From JADLHS01 sp044225555 (GTDB taxonomy: Bacteria > Verrucomicrobiota > Verrucomicrobiia > Limisphaerales > JADLHS01): a stretch of DNA of 64,000 nucleotides. Positions 36,227 to 47,100 of the stretch are shown piece by piece. Within the stretch, counting starts at the first letter, position 1; every line of letters starts with the position of its first letter. The DNA lies in contig JBGAIM010000016.1 of the NCBI GenBank assembly GCA_044225555.1, positions 1-64,000 on the forward strand, written 5' to 3'. Position numbers and translations under genes: made by a program. The notes under the pieces are model-generated. The model was not told the DNA's origin, searched no databases, and was given only the letters and a program-made list of their open reading frames with translations.

Positions 36227-38997
36227 AAACAAAACCAAACCGCTTCACTCGGTTCAACGGCGGGATTTCTGTTTCTGCCTCCAACCACACAATCTTCCTC
36301 CTGTTGCTGGTTGCCGGCCTGTGGTTTTCGGTCCGGCCTGTGTTTGCGGCGAACGAAATCTGCCCCAATTGCGGTTATCAAGTGACCGTCAGCGGCAGTT
36401 TTGCCCATTACAAGGATCGCCCAAACGTCATGATCGAAGGGGCGGGAGAGAATGCGGCCGCGTTCAGGGAAGACGTCAACGGCACCAACTTTGTCGTCAC
36501 CATCTCCCATCTGCCGGCGGGGCGATACACGGTTTCCATCGGCGCGGCGGAGACGGTCGCGAGCGCCGCGGGCGAGCGCGTCTTCGATGTCAGCGCCGGG
36601 GATCAGGTCCTGGCGAAGGACGTGGATGTAATTGCTCGGGCGGGCGGGGCGCGCAAAGTAACCGTCATTACGGGCACGCTTGAAAAGGAAGATGATGCCC
36701 TGCGCGGGCCGTTGAACATCAGCTTTGTGGCGAGCAAGGGGCTCGCAAAATTCAATACCTTTGAGGTGAAGGATGCGGCGGGCGCTGCGGTGGTGGCGTT
36801 TCAGGCATCAGAACTGGCTGACGCGTTTACCGCCGCCGCTATGCGCGTGCCGGAAGTGAAGGAAGCGCCGATCTGGCGCGACCCGGATCGGCCACTGAAA
36901 GCGCGTGCGCAGGATTTGATCCGGCGGTTGTCGCTAGCCGAGAAGGTGGCGCAACTACAAAACGGTGCGCCCGCGATTCCGCGTCTCGGCCTACCCGCCT
37001 ACAATTATTGGAACGAAGCGTTGCACGGCGTGGCCAATAACGGGAATGCGACAGTTTTTCCCGAGCCTGTCGGGGGAGCATCCTCCTGGAATCCGGCCTT
37101 GTTTCATCAGCAGGGCACGATCATCGGCATCGAAGGCCGCGCCAAGCACAACGATTACACGGCCAAAAACAATGGTGACTCCAAGTGGTGGGCCGGTCTG
37201 ACGTTTTGGACGCCGAACATCAACATTTTCCGCGATCCGCGCTGGGGGCGCGGTCAGGAGACTTACGGCGAAGATCCTTACCTCACGAGCGAGATTGGCA
37301 TCGAATTCGTGAAAGGGATCCAAGGCGATCATCCCGATTACCTGCTGGCGATGGCGTGCGCGAAACATTACGCCGTCCACAGCGGTCCGGAACGTGACCG
37401 CCATCGCTTCAATGCCCAGCCCTCGGAGCGCGACCTGTATGAGACGTATCTGCCGCAGTTTGAGCGGGTGGTGCGCGAGGGCAAAGTGGCAGGCGTCATG
37501 AGCGCCTACAACGCGCTGGACGGCATTCCGTGCAGCGCCAGTTCGTTCCTGTTGGATGATTTGTTGCGCCAGCAGTGGGGCTTTGACGGCTATGTGGTTT
37601 CCGACTGTGATGCGATTCGCGATATTTGGGGCCAAAGGCAGCATCGTTACGTGGACTCGCCGGAGCAGGCCGCCGCCGCTGCCATCAAGGCGGGCTGCAA
37701 TCTGTGTTGCGGGGGCGATTACAACGCCCTGGTGCGCGCGGTGCAACAGGGATTGGTCACCGAGAGTGAAGTGGACAACGCGCTGTTTCACACCCTGTGG
37801 ACCCGCTTCCGGCTGGGCTTGTTTGATCCGGTAGACCGCGTGCCCTACGCGAAATACACGATCCAGGACAACGACACGCCGGAGCATGGGAAGGTGGCGC
37901 TGGAACTCGCGCGCCAATCCTTGGTGCTGCTGAAGAACAACGGTCTCCTTCCGCTTAACCGCGCCAAGCTGAAACGAATTGCGGTCATCGGGCCGAACGG
38001 CAACTCGAAATCCATGCTGGAAGGCAATTACCACGGGTCGGCTTCCAAGCCCGTTACCATTCTGGACGGCATCAAACAACTCGCCGGGGAAAAAACCGAA
38101 GTGACGTTTTCCCTGGGTAGTCCGATTACCACCAACAAGGCGATCGCTGCCTGGAGTCGTCAGGACAACGAGACGACCCGCCCGATCGCCGAACTCAAAG
38201 CGGAGGCCCTCAGCCGCGCCACCAACGCCGATGTGATCATCTATGTGGGAGGAATCACGCCGGCGCAGGAGGGCGAGGGCTTCGACCGCGAGGCAATTGA
38301 GTTGCCGGAAGTGCAGCAGGACCTCGTTCGGGCGCTGCACGCGACCGGCAAACCCATGGTGCTGGTCAACTGTAGCGGCTCGGCGGTTGCGCTGCCCTGG
38401 GAGGACGAACATTTGCGCGCCATTCTGCAGGCCTGGTATCCCGGACAATCGGGCGGCCGCGCCGTGGCCGAGGTACTGTTCGGGGAAACGAATCCGTCCG
38501 GCCACCTGCCCGTGACGTTTTATCGGGCCACCGCCGACCTGCCGGACTTCAAGAATTATTCAATGAGCAACCGCACCTACCGCTATTTCGAGGGTCGACC
38601 GCTCTATGCGTTTGGTCATGGCCTGAGCTACACGAAATTTGACTACCGGGACGGCAAGCTGAGTGCGAAGCAGATTGCCCCGGATGGCAAAGTGAAGGTG
38701 ACTTTCACCATCAAGAACAGCGGCAAATTTGACGGCGATGAGGTGGCCCAAGTCTATTTCCGGCACATCCAATCCAGCGTCCCGCAACCCAGGCTGGCGC
38801 TCTGTGGTTTCGCCCGCGTGCATCTCCAACGTGGCAAATCGAGCCAGGTAACGGTGGAAGTTCCCACCGCACGCTTGCGCTATTGGGACGCGGAGAAAAA
38901 GCAATACGTCGTGGCATCCGGCAAATATGAGTTTCTCATCGGCGCGGCTTCGGACGACATCCGTTTGAAACTGCCCATGACGATCACGGCCCGGTGA
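36223..38997 (+). CDS. Secreted glycoside hydrolase family 3 enzyme (beta-xylosidase/beta-glucosidase type)
   Basis: 924 residues with a signal peptide ending near VFAAN. Residues 40-200 form a malectin-like beta domain (carbohydrate binding). The GH3 catalytic region starts with LSLAEKVAQLQNGAPAIPRLG and YNYWNEALHGVA, a sequence typical of beta-xylosidase-type GH3. The nucleophile Asp lies in GYVVSDCDAI. The second alpha/beta domain (LLKNNGLLPL onward) and a C-terminal fibronectin-III-like domain (FAFGHGLSYTKF region and after) complete the usual order. It removes terminal xylose or glucose from plant glycan oligomers. It heads a cluster of four exported glycosidases. Confidence 0.92.
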   Translation: MKTKPNRFTRFNGGISVSASNHTIFLLLLVAGLWFSVRPVFAANEICPNCGYQVTVSGSFAHYKDRPNVMIEGAGENAAAFREDVNGTNFVVTISHLPAGRYTVSIGAAETVASAAGERVFDVSAGDQVLAKDVDVIARAGGARKVTVITGTLEKEDDALRGPLNISFVASKGLAKFNTFEVKDAAGAAVVAFQASELADAFTAAAMRVPEVKEAPIWRDPDRPLKARAQDLIRRLSLAEKVAQLQNGAPAIPRLGLPAYNYWNEALHGVANNGNATVFPEPVGGASSWNPALFHQQGTIIGIEGRAKHNDYTAKNNGDSKWWAGLTFWTPNINIFRDPRWGRGQETYGEDPYLTSEIGIEFVKGIQGDHPDYLLAMACAKHYAVHSGPERDRHRFNAQPSERDLYETYLPQFERVVREGKVAGVMSAYNALDGIPCSASSFLLDDLLRQQWGFDGYVVSDCDAIRDIWGQRQHRYVDSPEQAAAAAIKAGCNLCCGGDYNALVRAVQQGLVTESEVDNALFHTLWTRFRLGLFDPVDRVPYAKYTIQDNDTPEHGKVALELARQSLVLLKNNGLLPLNRAKLKRIAVIGPNGNSKSMLEGNYHGSASKPVTILDGIKQLAGEKTEVTFSLGSPITTNKAIAAWSRQDNETTRPIAELKAEALSRATNADVIIYVGGITPAQEGEGFDREAIELPEVQQDLVRALHATGKPMVLVNCSGSAVALPWEDEHLRAILQAWYPGQSGGRAVAEVLFGETNPSGHLPVTFYRATADLPDFKNYSMSNRTYRYFEGRPLYAFGHGLSYTKFDYRDGKLSAKQIAPDGKVKVTFTIKNSGKFDGDEVAQVYFRHIQSSVPQPRLALCGFARVHLQRGKSSQVTVEVPTARLRYWDAEKKQYVVASGKYEFLIGAASDDIRLKLPMTITAR

Positions 38998-39010
38998 AAG
39001 GAAAACCTTT

Positions 39011-41836
39011 ATGCTGAACCAAACCAAGGTGAGCCTGCTGGCGTTGAGTTGCGCTTTGGCAACCGTCGCCGTCAGCGCTTCGGCTACAACAGCCGTGATC
39101 AACATCCGCGACCAATCGTTCGACTCCGGCTGGCGTTTCCTGCGCGCCGATGCGCCGGGCGCGGAAGCGGCGGCGTTTGATGATTCAAACTGGCGACCGC
39201 TCGACGTACCGCATGATTGGAGCATCGAGGATCTGCCACCGCGCGAAGGTGTGGGTGCGGAATTCTCCGTTGTGCCCTGCCAATGGCGGTTTCAGAAAGG
39301 CGATGACGCCGCGTGGAAAGCGCGCACGTTCGACGACAGCGGCTGGCAGACCGTCACGCTGCCGGATAGTTGGGAGCGCCATTCGAGTTACACTGACGAC
39401 AATGTCTATGGCTGGTTTCGTCGTCGCATCGAAATTCCCGCCGACTGCAAAGGCAGGGACTGCGGATCGGGGTCGTTTCCGCCGGACTATAAAACGGCTT
39501 GGGACACGCAGCGGCGTTATCGCGTTCCCGCATCGCTCGTGCGCGGCGACGGTTCGGATGTGCTCGCCGTGCGCGTGTTCGACGGCAATGGCAACGGCGG
39601 CCTCTACGAGGCGGGAGTGAAATCCGCTCGTGTCGGCCCGTTCGACACCGCTGACAGCAAGGGCGGCGCTTCCACTGGACACGTCGTGGGCGGCACGGGT
39701 TGGTATCGAAAACACTTCACGCTGACAGCGGCCGAGCATGGCAAGCGGGTCGCGGTGCGCTTCGATGGCGTTTACATGAACGCCGACTTCTGGATCAATG
39801 GCCAGTACCTCGGCAATCATCCTTACGGATACACGAGTTTTGAATTCGACCTGACGCCGCACCTCAAACCGGCAGGCCAAGAGAATATTCTCGCCGTCCG
39901 CGTCCGCAACGAAGGCAAGAACAGCCGCTGGTATTCCGGATCGGGAATCTTCCGCCATGTCTGGCTGACAGCCACCGAGCCGGTTCACGTGCCGACGTGG
40001 GGCGTGTTCGTTACGACACCCGAGGTTTCCAGGGACAAGGCTGTCGTGAAGATCGCGACCGAGGTTCGCAATGACGGCAGTGCCGAAGCCGATGTTCTTG
40101 TGCGCGCTCGCGTGTTGAATTCCAAAGGCAAACCGGTTCAAACCACCGAAAGCAAAGTGCGACTCTCCGGCAGCCAAACGGGCATGATTCAGCAAACCGT
40201 GTACGTGCGCTCGCCGAAATTGTGGTCGCCCGACTTGCCGGAGTTGTATTCGGCCGAAATTGAAATCGCCGCCGATGGCAAGACGTTGGACAAGACTTCA
40301 ACCCATTTTGGCATTCGCAAGATCGAAGTGGACGCGGAGAACGGTTTCCGGTTGAACGGCCAGATGCTCAAGCTCAAGGGCGGTTGCCTGCACCACGACA
40401 ACGGCCCGCTCGGCTCGGCGACAATTGATCGCGCCGAGGAGCGCCGCGTGGAGCTGATGAAGGCGAACGGCTTCAACGCCATTCGCACCAGCCACAATCC
40501 ACCTTCGCCCGCGTTTCTTGATGCGTGTGACCGGCTGGGCATTCTCGTGATTGACGAGGCGTTTGATTGTTGGAACGAGGGCAAGAACGGAGATGACTAT
40601 CATTTGTACTTCAAGGACTGGGCGCAGCGCGACATCGCTTCGATGGTCCGCCGCGACCGGAATCATCCATGTGTCATCATGTGGTCCATCGGCAACGAAA
40701 TCCCCGAGCAGTTCCGCGCCGAGGCGACGCAGAAGCTGCTGCGCGAGGCGGTGCTCTCGCATGACCGCACGCGGCCGATCACGCAGGCGATTTGCTCGGA
40801 TTGGGGCAACGTGAGCCGCAACTGGGATCGCCTTTCCGATCCCGCGTTCACGCATCTCGACGTGGCGGGCTACAATTATCTCCCGGACAAATACGAATCC
40901 GATCACGTGCGCAATCCGAAACGTGTCATGTATGCCAGCGAATCCTTTCCCAAGGACTTCTTCGATTACTGGACGCTCGTGGAACAGCATCCTTACCTCA
41001 TCGGCGACTTCGTGTGGACGGCGCTGGACTACTTCGGCGAATCGGGCATTGGTCATACCTGGTTGAGCAACGAGAAGGACAGCTTCCTCAAGCCCTGGCC
41101 GTGGTACAACGCCTGGTGCGGTGACATTGACGTGTGCGGATTTAAGAAGCCGCAGTCTTACTATCGCGACGTCGTCTGGCGTCGCAGCCAGATTGAGATG
41201 GCGGTGCACACGCCGCTGCCGGAAGGTGTTCACGAGAATGTCAGCGGCTGGGGCTGGCCGGACGAGGCGCAGAGTTGGAACTGGCCGGGCCAGGAGGGCA
41301 AAAAGTTACAGGTCGCAGTTTATTCGCGCTGCGACAGCGTTCGCCTCGAACTGAACGGCAAAGTGATTGGCGAGAAACCCGTTTCCGCCGCAACCAAACT
41401 CACGGCGAAGTTCGATGTGCCTTACCAGTCGGGCGAATTAAGCGCGATTGGTTTGATCAACGGAAAAGAAGTAGCGAAGACCGCATTGAAGGCAGCAGGC
41501 GCACCGAAAGAGATTCGGCTGACCGCCGATCGCTCGACAATTCGCGCCGACCGCAACGACCTTTCCTACGTCACGGTTGAAGTGGTGGACGGAAAAGGCA
41601 ACCGCGTTCCCAACGCCGTGATTCCGGTTCGTTTCAGCATCAATGGAGCAGGGGAGCTTGCCGCCACCGGCAGTTCCGCGCCGAATGACGCCACCAGTTT
41701 CCGCGAACCGCTGCGCAAGACTTACGAAGGCCGCTGCCTCGTCATTCTCCGGCCCAAAGGTGACGCGGGCAAAATCACGCTCACTGCCGAGGCTGAAGGG
41801 CTGAAAGTGGCAAACATTGTCGTCAGGACTCGCTGA
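39011..41836 (+). CDS. Secreted glycoside hydrolase family 2 enzyme (beta-galactosidase-like)
   Basis: 941 residues, with AAAGG-type ribosome binding just upstream and a signal peptide ending around AVSASA. The N-terminal jelly roll contains RFLRADAPGAEAAAFDDSNWRPLDVPHDWS, unusually with a second similar strand set around residue 110 (DDAAWKARTFDDSGWQ). An Ig-like domain follows, then the TIM barrel with acid/base Glu in MWSIGNEIPEQF and the likely nucleophile Glu in the ALDYFGESGIGH segment. A further C-terminal Ig domain ends the protein. It lies 13 bases after GH3. Exact specificity is uncertain. Confidence 0.9.
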   Translation: MLNQTKVSLLALSCALATVAVSASATTAVINIRDQSFDSGWRFLRADAPGAEAAAFDDSNWRPLDVPHDWSIEDLPPREGVGAEFSVVPCQWRFQKGDDAAWKARTFDDSGWQTVTLPDSWERHSSYTDDNVYGWFRRRIEIPADCKGRDCGSGSFPPDYKTAWDTQRRYRVPASLVRGDGSDVLAVRVFDGNGNGGLYEAGVKSARVGPFDTADSKGGASTGHVVGGTGWYRKHFTLTAAEHGKRVAVRFDGVYMNADFWINGQYLGNHPYGYTSFEFDLTPHLKPAGQENILAVRVRNEGKNSRWYSGSGIFRHVWLTATEPVHVPTWGVFVTTPEVSRDKAVVKIATEVRNDGSAEADVLVRARVLNSKGKPVQTTESKVRLSGSQTGMIQQTVYVRSPKLWSPDLPELYSAEIEIAADGKTLDKTSTHFGIRKIEVDAENGFRLNGQMLKLKGGCLHHDNGPLGSATIDRAEERRVELMKANGFNAIRTSHNPPSPAFLDACDRLGILVIDEAFDCWNEGKNGDDYHLYFKDWAQRDIASMVRRDRNHPCVIMWSIGNEIPEQFRAEATQKLLREAVLSHDRTRPITQAICSDWGNVSRNWDRLSDPAFTHLDVAGYNYLPDKYESDHVRNPKRVMYASESFPKDFFDYWTLVEQHPYLIGDFVWTALDYFGESGIGHTWLSNEKDSFLKPWPWYNAWCGDIDVCGFKKPQSYYRDVVWRRSQIEMAVHTPLPEGVHENVSGWGWPDEAQSWNWPGQEGKKLQVAVYSRCDSVRLELNGKVIGEKPVSAATKLTAKFDVPYQSGELSAIGLINGKEVAKTALKAAGAPKEIRLTADRSTIRADRNDLSYVTVEVVDGKGNRVPNAVIPVRFSINGAGELAATGSSAPNDATSFREPLRKTYEGRCLVILRPKGDAGKITLTAEAEGLKVANIVVRTR

Positions 41837-41863
41837 ACCCAATTGGGCAAAAACATTTACTCC

Positions 41864-43855
41864 ATGAAAATCCCATCCTTCATTCTGCTTTTGTTCACAG
41901 CGTTGCCGATGTTTGCCGGGGAACGTCAGATTGCCTCACCCGGCAGCGGGCTGGCGGTGATCGTTTCGGACGAGGGAGGGTTGAACTATCGCGTCACGGT
42001 GAACGGACGGACCGTGCTGACGAATTCACCGCTGGGGCTGGAATTCAAGGACGGCACGAAGCTTGGTCCGGCAGCGATTATCACGAAGGCTGAAACCAAG
42101 CGTCACAAGGGCACTTGGGAAAACCCGTTCGGCAACCGCCGCAAGGTTCGGGACAACGGGCGGGAATTGCGGTTGACGTTGCAAGCGCGCGGCGCGCAAG
42201 CGCGGACGTTTGGTTTGATCGTGCGCGCCTACGACGATGGCGTGGCATTTCGCTACGACCTGCCCGCGAACTCCGGCCTGGGGCAGTTCGTTTTGACGAA
42301 CGAATTGACTGAGTTTCGTTTTGGCGACGATTCCCGTTGCTGGGCGGGCGGGGAATCAGCTTGCGCGGAGAACCAGTATCCCGAAACGAAGTTGAGCGCG
42401 ATTCCGACCGGCCAGCCGGGCCGTCCGCATCAGAGCGTCCTTCCGCTTCTCGTCGAAACTCCGGCGGGTTACTTCGCTATTGCGGAGTCTGATGTGCTGG
42501 ATTGGGCGGGCCTGTCGCTGGCGGGCACGGGCAACCCGGGCGTGAAGGCCGTGCTGGATCGACGCGCTGATGGCAACGGGTTGGTGGTTTCCGCAGTGCC
42601 GCGGGTCAGTCCGTGGCGCGTGTTGATCTTTGGCCGGACGGCGGCGGATTTTGCGGGTTCGGATTTGATTGCCACGCTCGCGACGCCGAGTCGGCTGAAG
42701 GACGTATCCTGGATCAAGCCCGGTGCATGCGCGTGGGACGCGTGGTGGACGGGCATCAACCCCCACGATTCCGATCCCAAGCACAAAAATGTGGACGCGC
42801 GCGGCACGACGCTGTCGCACAAGGAATACATTGATCTCGCGGCGGAGATGGGCTGGCCGTATCAGTTGATGGACTGGTATTGGTATGAAGGGATGACGAG
42901 TTACATGAAGTCGTTGCACTCGCCGCCGAATGCAAAGCGGGGAGATTTCCGAAAGCCGGTTCCCGAAGTGAACATTCCCGAACTGATGGCGTATGCGAAA
43001 TCGAAGAACGTCCGCTTGCTCATCTGGGCGCACTCGCTCGACATCGAGACGTTCGGCGTGGAAGCGGCGTTGAAGCATCTGGCGGAACAAGGATTCGCCG
43101 GAGTGAAGATTGATTTCCTCAACGGCCAGTCGCAGGAAACCGTCCAGTGGTGCGAGAAAGTTTTGGCGACCGCCGCGAAATATCACCTGTTGATTGACTT
43201 CCACGGCACATACAAGCCGACGGGCCTGGCGCGCACCTATCCGAATTTCATCACGCAGGAAGGCGTGCTCGGCAACGAATACAACAAGTTTGGCGAGGGC
43301 GTCATCACGCCGCAGCACACCATCAATCTGGCGTTCACCCGCGCGTTGCTTGGACCGATGGATTTCACGCCGGGCGGTTTCGTCAATCGCGCGCCGAAGG
43401 ATTTCAAGATCACTTCGCCGACGCAGGTCAAGGGCACCCGCGCGCGGCAACTGGCGATGACGGTGATTTATCCCAGTCCGCTGCTGGTGCTGTGCGACAG
43501 CCCGGCGAATTATCGCGGTCAGCCCGGCATGGAATTTCTCCGCAGCCTGCCGACGGTGTGGGACGAAACCGTGGTGCTGAATGCCGAGGTCGGCAAATCC
43601 ATCGTCGTGGCGCGTCGCGCGGGTGCTCGTTGGTATCTGGCCGCGATGAACGGCGATGCCGCCGCCTCATTCAACGTGCCGCTGAACTTCTTGGGCCCGA
43701 AGCAGTGGGCGCTGCGAGCCTTCGCGGACGATCCGAAGGCTTCCGACTATCAAGCGGTGATGGAATCCACTTCGAGCGTGAACGCCAAAACAACACTCAC
43801 GCTCTCTCTTGCTCCTGGCGGCGGACTCAGTGGAATTATCACCAAAGCGGATTGA
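41864..43855 (+). CDS. Secreted glycoside hydrolase family 97 enzyme (alpha-galactosidase/alpha-glucosidase)
   Basis: 663 residues from the ATG at 41864, which gives a good signal peptide (MKIPSFILLLFTALPMFAG). The N-terminal beta-sandwich shows the family start (SPGSGLAVIVSDEGGLNYRVTVNG). The barrel has AWDAWWTG, MDWYWYEG, and GVKIDFLNGQ followed by IDFHGTYKPTGLARTYPN and EGVLGNEY. The Asp in KIDF sits where retaining GH97 alpha-galactosidases have their nucleophile, so I favour alpha-galactosidase, as inference. It lies 28 bases after GH2 and is likely co-transcribed. Confidence 0.9.
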   Translation: MKIPSFILLLFTALPMFAGERQIASPGSGLAVIVSDEGGLNYRVTVNGRTVLTNSPLGLEFKDGTKLGPAAIITKAETKRHKGTWENPFGNRRKVRDNGRELRLTLQARGAQARTFGLIVRAYDDGVAFRYDLPANSGLGQFVLTNELTEFRFGDDSRCWAGGESACAENQYPETKLSAIPTGQPGRPHQSVLPLLVETPAGYFAIAESDVLDWAGLSLAGTGNPGVKAVLDRRADGNGLVVSAVPRVSPWRVLIFGRTAADFAGSDLIATLATPSRLKDVSWIKPGACAWDAWWTGINPHDSDPKHKNVDARGTTLSHKEYIDLAAEMGWPYQLMDWYWYEGMTSYMKSLHSPPNAKRGDFRKPVPEVNIPELMAYAKSKNVRLLIWAHSLDIETFGVEAALKHLAEQGFAGVKIDFLNGQSQETVQWCEKVLATAAKYHLLIDFHGTYKPTGLARTYPNFITQEGVLGNEYNKFGEGVITPQHTINLAFTRALLGPMDFTPGGFVNRAPKDFKITSPTQVKGTRARQLAMTVIYPSPLLVLCDSPANYRGQPGMEFLRSLPTVWDETVVLNAEVGKSIVVARRAGARWYLAAMNGDAAASFNVPLNFLGPKQWALRAFADDPKASDYQAVMESTSSVNAKTTLTLSLAPGGGLSGIITKAD

Positions 43856-44106
43856 AGTGAGAACTGCATATTGCTCCGCAGCTGTTCCCCGGTGAGATAG
43901 CCGTGTTGATTGTCACGCGAGATTCGCCCTGCTTGTCAACGGCTTGGCGCAAGTCATCGTGCAATCCGGTCGCGCTGCCGGTCTTGCGTCATATATGACC
44001 GTGATGGCAACCCAGATCTGCGCGCCACGACCAGCCGTGCCATAAGTCCGCATCGTGAGAATTAGCGACTACTTTAATCCGTGCCTACAGGCTAGAGTCC
44101 ACGAAT

Positions 44107-47100
44107 ATGACGATTCGTAGTGCCATTTGCATCCTGGTCGCCAGTCTGGCGTGCACTTCTTTGTACGCGCAGACGCTTTCCACTCTCGGCCTTACTGCGC
44201 CCACGCCCGGGGCGAACGACATTTCCCAACTTTCGACCAGTGGCAACACAACTTTCCCTGATGGGATCAACTACTTCACCGACAACAACCCGCCCGTCGG
44301 TCAGAAATTCACCACGGGCACGAACGCGATGCGGCTCACGTCGCTCGCCATCAAGACGGCGGGATTGAACTCCGGCGGCGGCTACGGCACGCCCGCGACC
44401 ACGCCGACGTATTACCTGCGCATCTACTCGATCAGCGGCAATACGGCGACGTTCCTGATCGCTTTCAGTGCGGCGAATCCCGGTTTCACGGATGGCGACT
44501 GGCTGCAATGGAGCGGGCTGAATGTGCCGCTGGCTGCGAACCGAACTTTCGCGTTTACCTTTGGCCGACAGACGTCCAGCGGCGGCTATGCAGCGTTGGC
44601 GGTGGCCACCGGCGCTTACGCGGGCGGAGAAATTGTTACCGTTCCGATCAATGGCGGTACGATTGCGACCGGCGGCAGTCACAGCTTTGACTCGGTGTTC
44701 AATCTCGGGCTGCAACCCGCCCCCACGAATCCGCCCGCCTCCCAGCCCTTGCCGCTGCCCACCTATGGATGGAACATGGGCAACACCTTGGAAGCCACCT
44801 GGGGCGTGCCGAGTCGGACGCCGGCGATGTTCTATACCGCCGCCAACGCCGGGTTCAATGCCGTGCGTATTCCGGTTTCCTGGAACTTCAACGCGACCAC
44901 CAACGTCAGCGGCGGCGTCACCAACTACCCGGTCAATCCCGCGTTCGTCGCGCAGGTCAAACAAGCGGTGGACTGGGCGCTCGACGCGGGCATGTATGCC
45001 GTGATCAACATCCACTGGGACGGCGGCTGGATGGAGAACAACATCGGCACCAACGTTGATCCCGTCATCAACGCGAAGATGCAGTCCTACGCGACGCAGA
45101 TTGCCACCGCCTTCGCCGGTTACGACAACCGCCTGCTTTTTGCCGCGGCCAATGAGCCCAACGTGAACAGCCCCGAGCACATGAAGACGCTGATGTTTTA
45201 TTATCAGACTTACGTCAACGCGGTGCGCGCGGTCGGCGGCTACAACACCAATCGCTGGCTGGTCATGCCCAGCGTGTCCGATCCGACGTGGATGAACGCC
45301 CTGCCGACCGATACCGTCTCGAATCGGATTATGGTCGAGTATCATCAGTACACTCCGTCGCTGTTCACGATCATTCATGACGATCCCTCGTGGGGCACAT
45401 CGAGATACTTTTGGGGGAAGGCGTACCATTACTCCGGCAACCCGACGCGCAACGCCACGTTTGGCGAAGAAGACGAGATTGACGCGTATCATCAACAGTT
45501 GAACGACTTGTATGTCAGCAAAGGCATCCCCGTCCTGATCGGCGAATTCGGGGCATACAATACGGGTAGCCTTGCGGCAACCAACGCCACGCAGGCAAAT
45601 TGGAACAATGCTTCGCGGCTCTATTGGAACAAGTATGTCGCCGAATCGGCCCGCAATCACGGCATCAGTCCCTTCTACTGGAGCACCCCCAACCAGCCGT
45701 TTCATTGGACTTCGGGCGCGGTCACGGATGCCGCGTTGGTGACGGCGTTGACCGGTGGCGCTGCGCCGCCGCCCCCGAACGCCGCGCCCTACGCTCCCGC
45801 AGGCCTCACCGCAACTGCGGGTGTTGGTCAGGTCACCTTGTCCTGGAGCGAGAGCAGCGGAGCGACCAGCTACAATCTTCATCGCGCGTCGCAGAGCGGC
45901 GGCGGCAGTTCCATCGCGCCCGTTGTCACGGGGATCACCGATACCAATTACACCGATACGGGTCTCACCAGCGGTCTGACTTATTACTATCAGGTGGTTG
46001 CCGTCAGCAACTCCGTCGTGTCCGGTTTTTCAGCCGAAGCCAAAGCCACGCTTCCGGGCGTCAATCCCGACCCGGCGCAATTCAACTTCGAGACGAGTCC
46101 ACAGGGCTGGTATGGCGGCGGCGGAATCATTTCCGGAGTCGCGCAATCAACCGCGCAACACTATGTCGGCAACGGAGCGCTCGCCGTGAATTTCACTGGC
46201 GGGGCATCCGGCAGTTCATCGGTCAACGTGGGCGGCATGTCCGTTCTGCCGGGGGTGACGATTACCTTCCGCGTTTGGATTCCCAGCGGACACAAGATCA
46301 GCAGCATCCAGCCGTATTTGCAGGATAACAATTGGGCCTGGACCAGCAGTTGGTATGGGAGTTTTACGGCCAATGCCTGGAACACGCTAACTCTGACCGT
46401 GCCGGCAAACGCTGTGTCGCCATTTCAAGCCTTTGGCATTCAGTTCGCCACCAGCGCCGCCTGGACGGGCACTTGTTACATTGACTCGATCTCATGGAGC
46501 ACGCCCGGGCCGGACTTTAACCTGTCCGCCAGTCCCACCAGCCTGAACGTGAATGCCGGAACCAACGGTAACAGCACAATCACGATTACGGCCACCAACG
46601 GCTTGAACGCGGTCTATACACTAAGCGTCAGCAATCTTCCGAGCGGCGTCGCCGCCACGTTCACGAACAATCCCAACACCGGCAGCCAAAGTCTGTTGAC
46701 CCTCACGGCGTCAAACAGTGTCACCTCCGGCACCACGAACGTGACCGTCATCGCCACCGCCGGCTTGATCAGTCACACCAAGACCATTGCGCTCACACTC
46801 GTTGGCCCGACCAATACGCCGCCCGTGCTCGCGCCGATTGCGAACCAGACCGTGAACGTCGGCCAGACCGTCGCGTTCACCGCCAGCGCCACGGACACGA
46901 ATCAGCCACCGCAGACCCTCACGTTCGCGCTGCTCGCGGGTGCGGCGAATGCCACGCTCAACCCCAACAGCGGCGCATTCTCGTTCCGTCCGCTGGTCAC
47001 GCAGGCGAATTCGACCAACAACTTCAGGCTGAAAGTCTCCGACAACGGTTCGCCCAGCCTGAGCGCCACGCAGAATTTCGCTGTCGTGGTGAATCCGCTC

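Noticed and set aside
36991..38505. 504-residue minus-strand frame
   Set aside because: Antisense to the catalytic domain of the GH3 enzyme; no start signal and no domain.
44092..45882. 596-residue minus-strand frame
   Set aside because: Antisense to the GH5 gene, with low-complexity Arg/Gly/Val content and no recognisable family.
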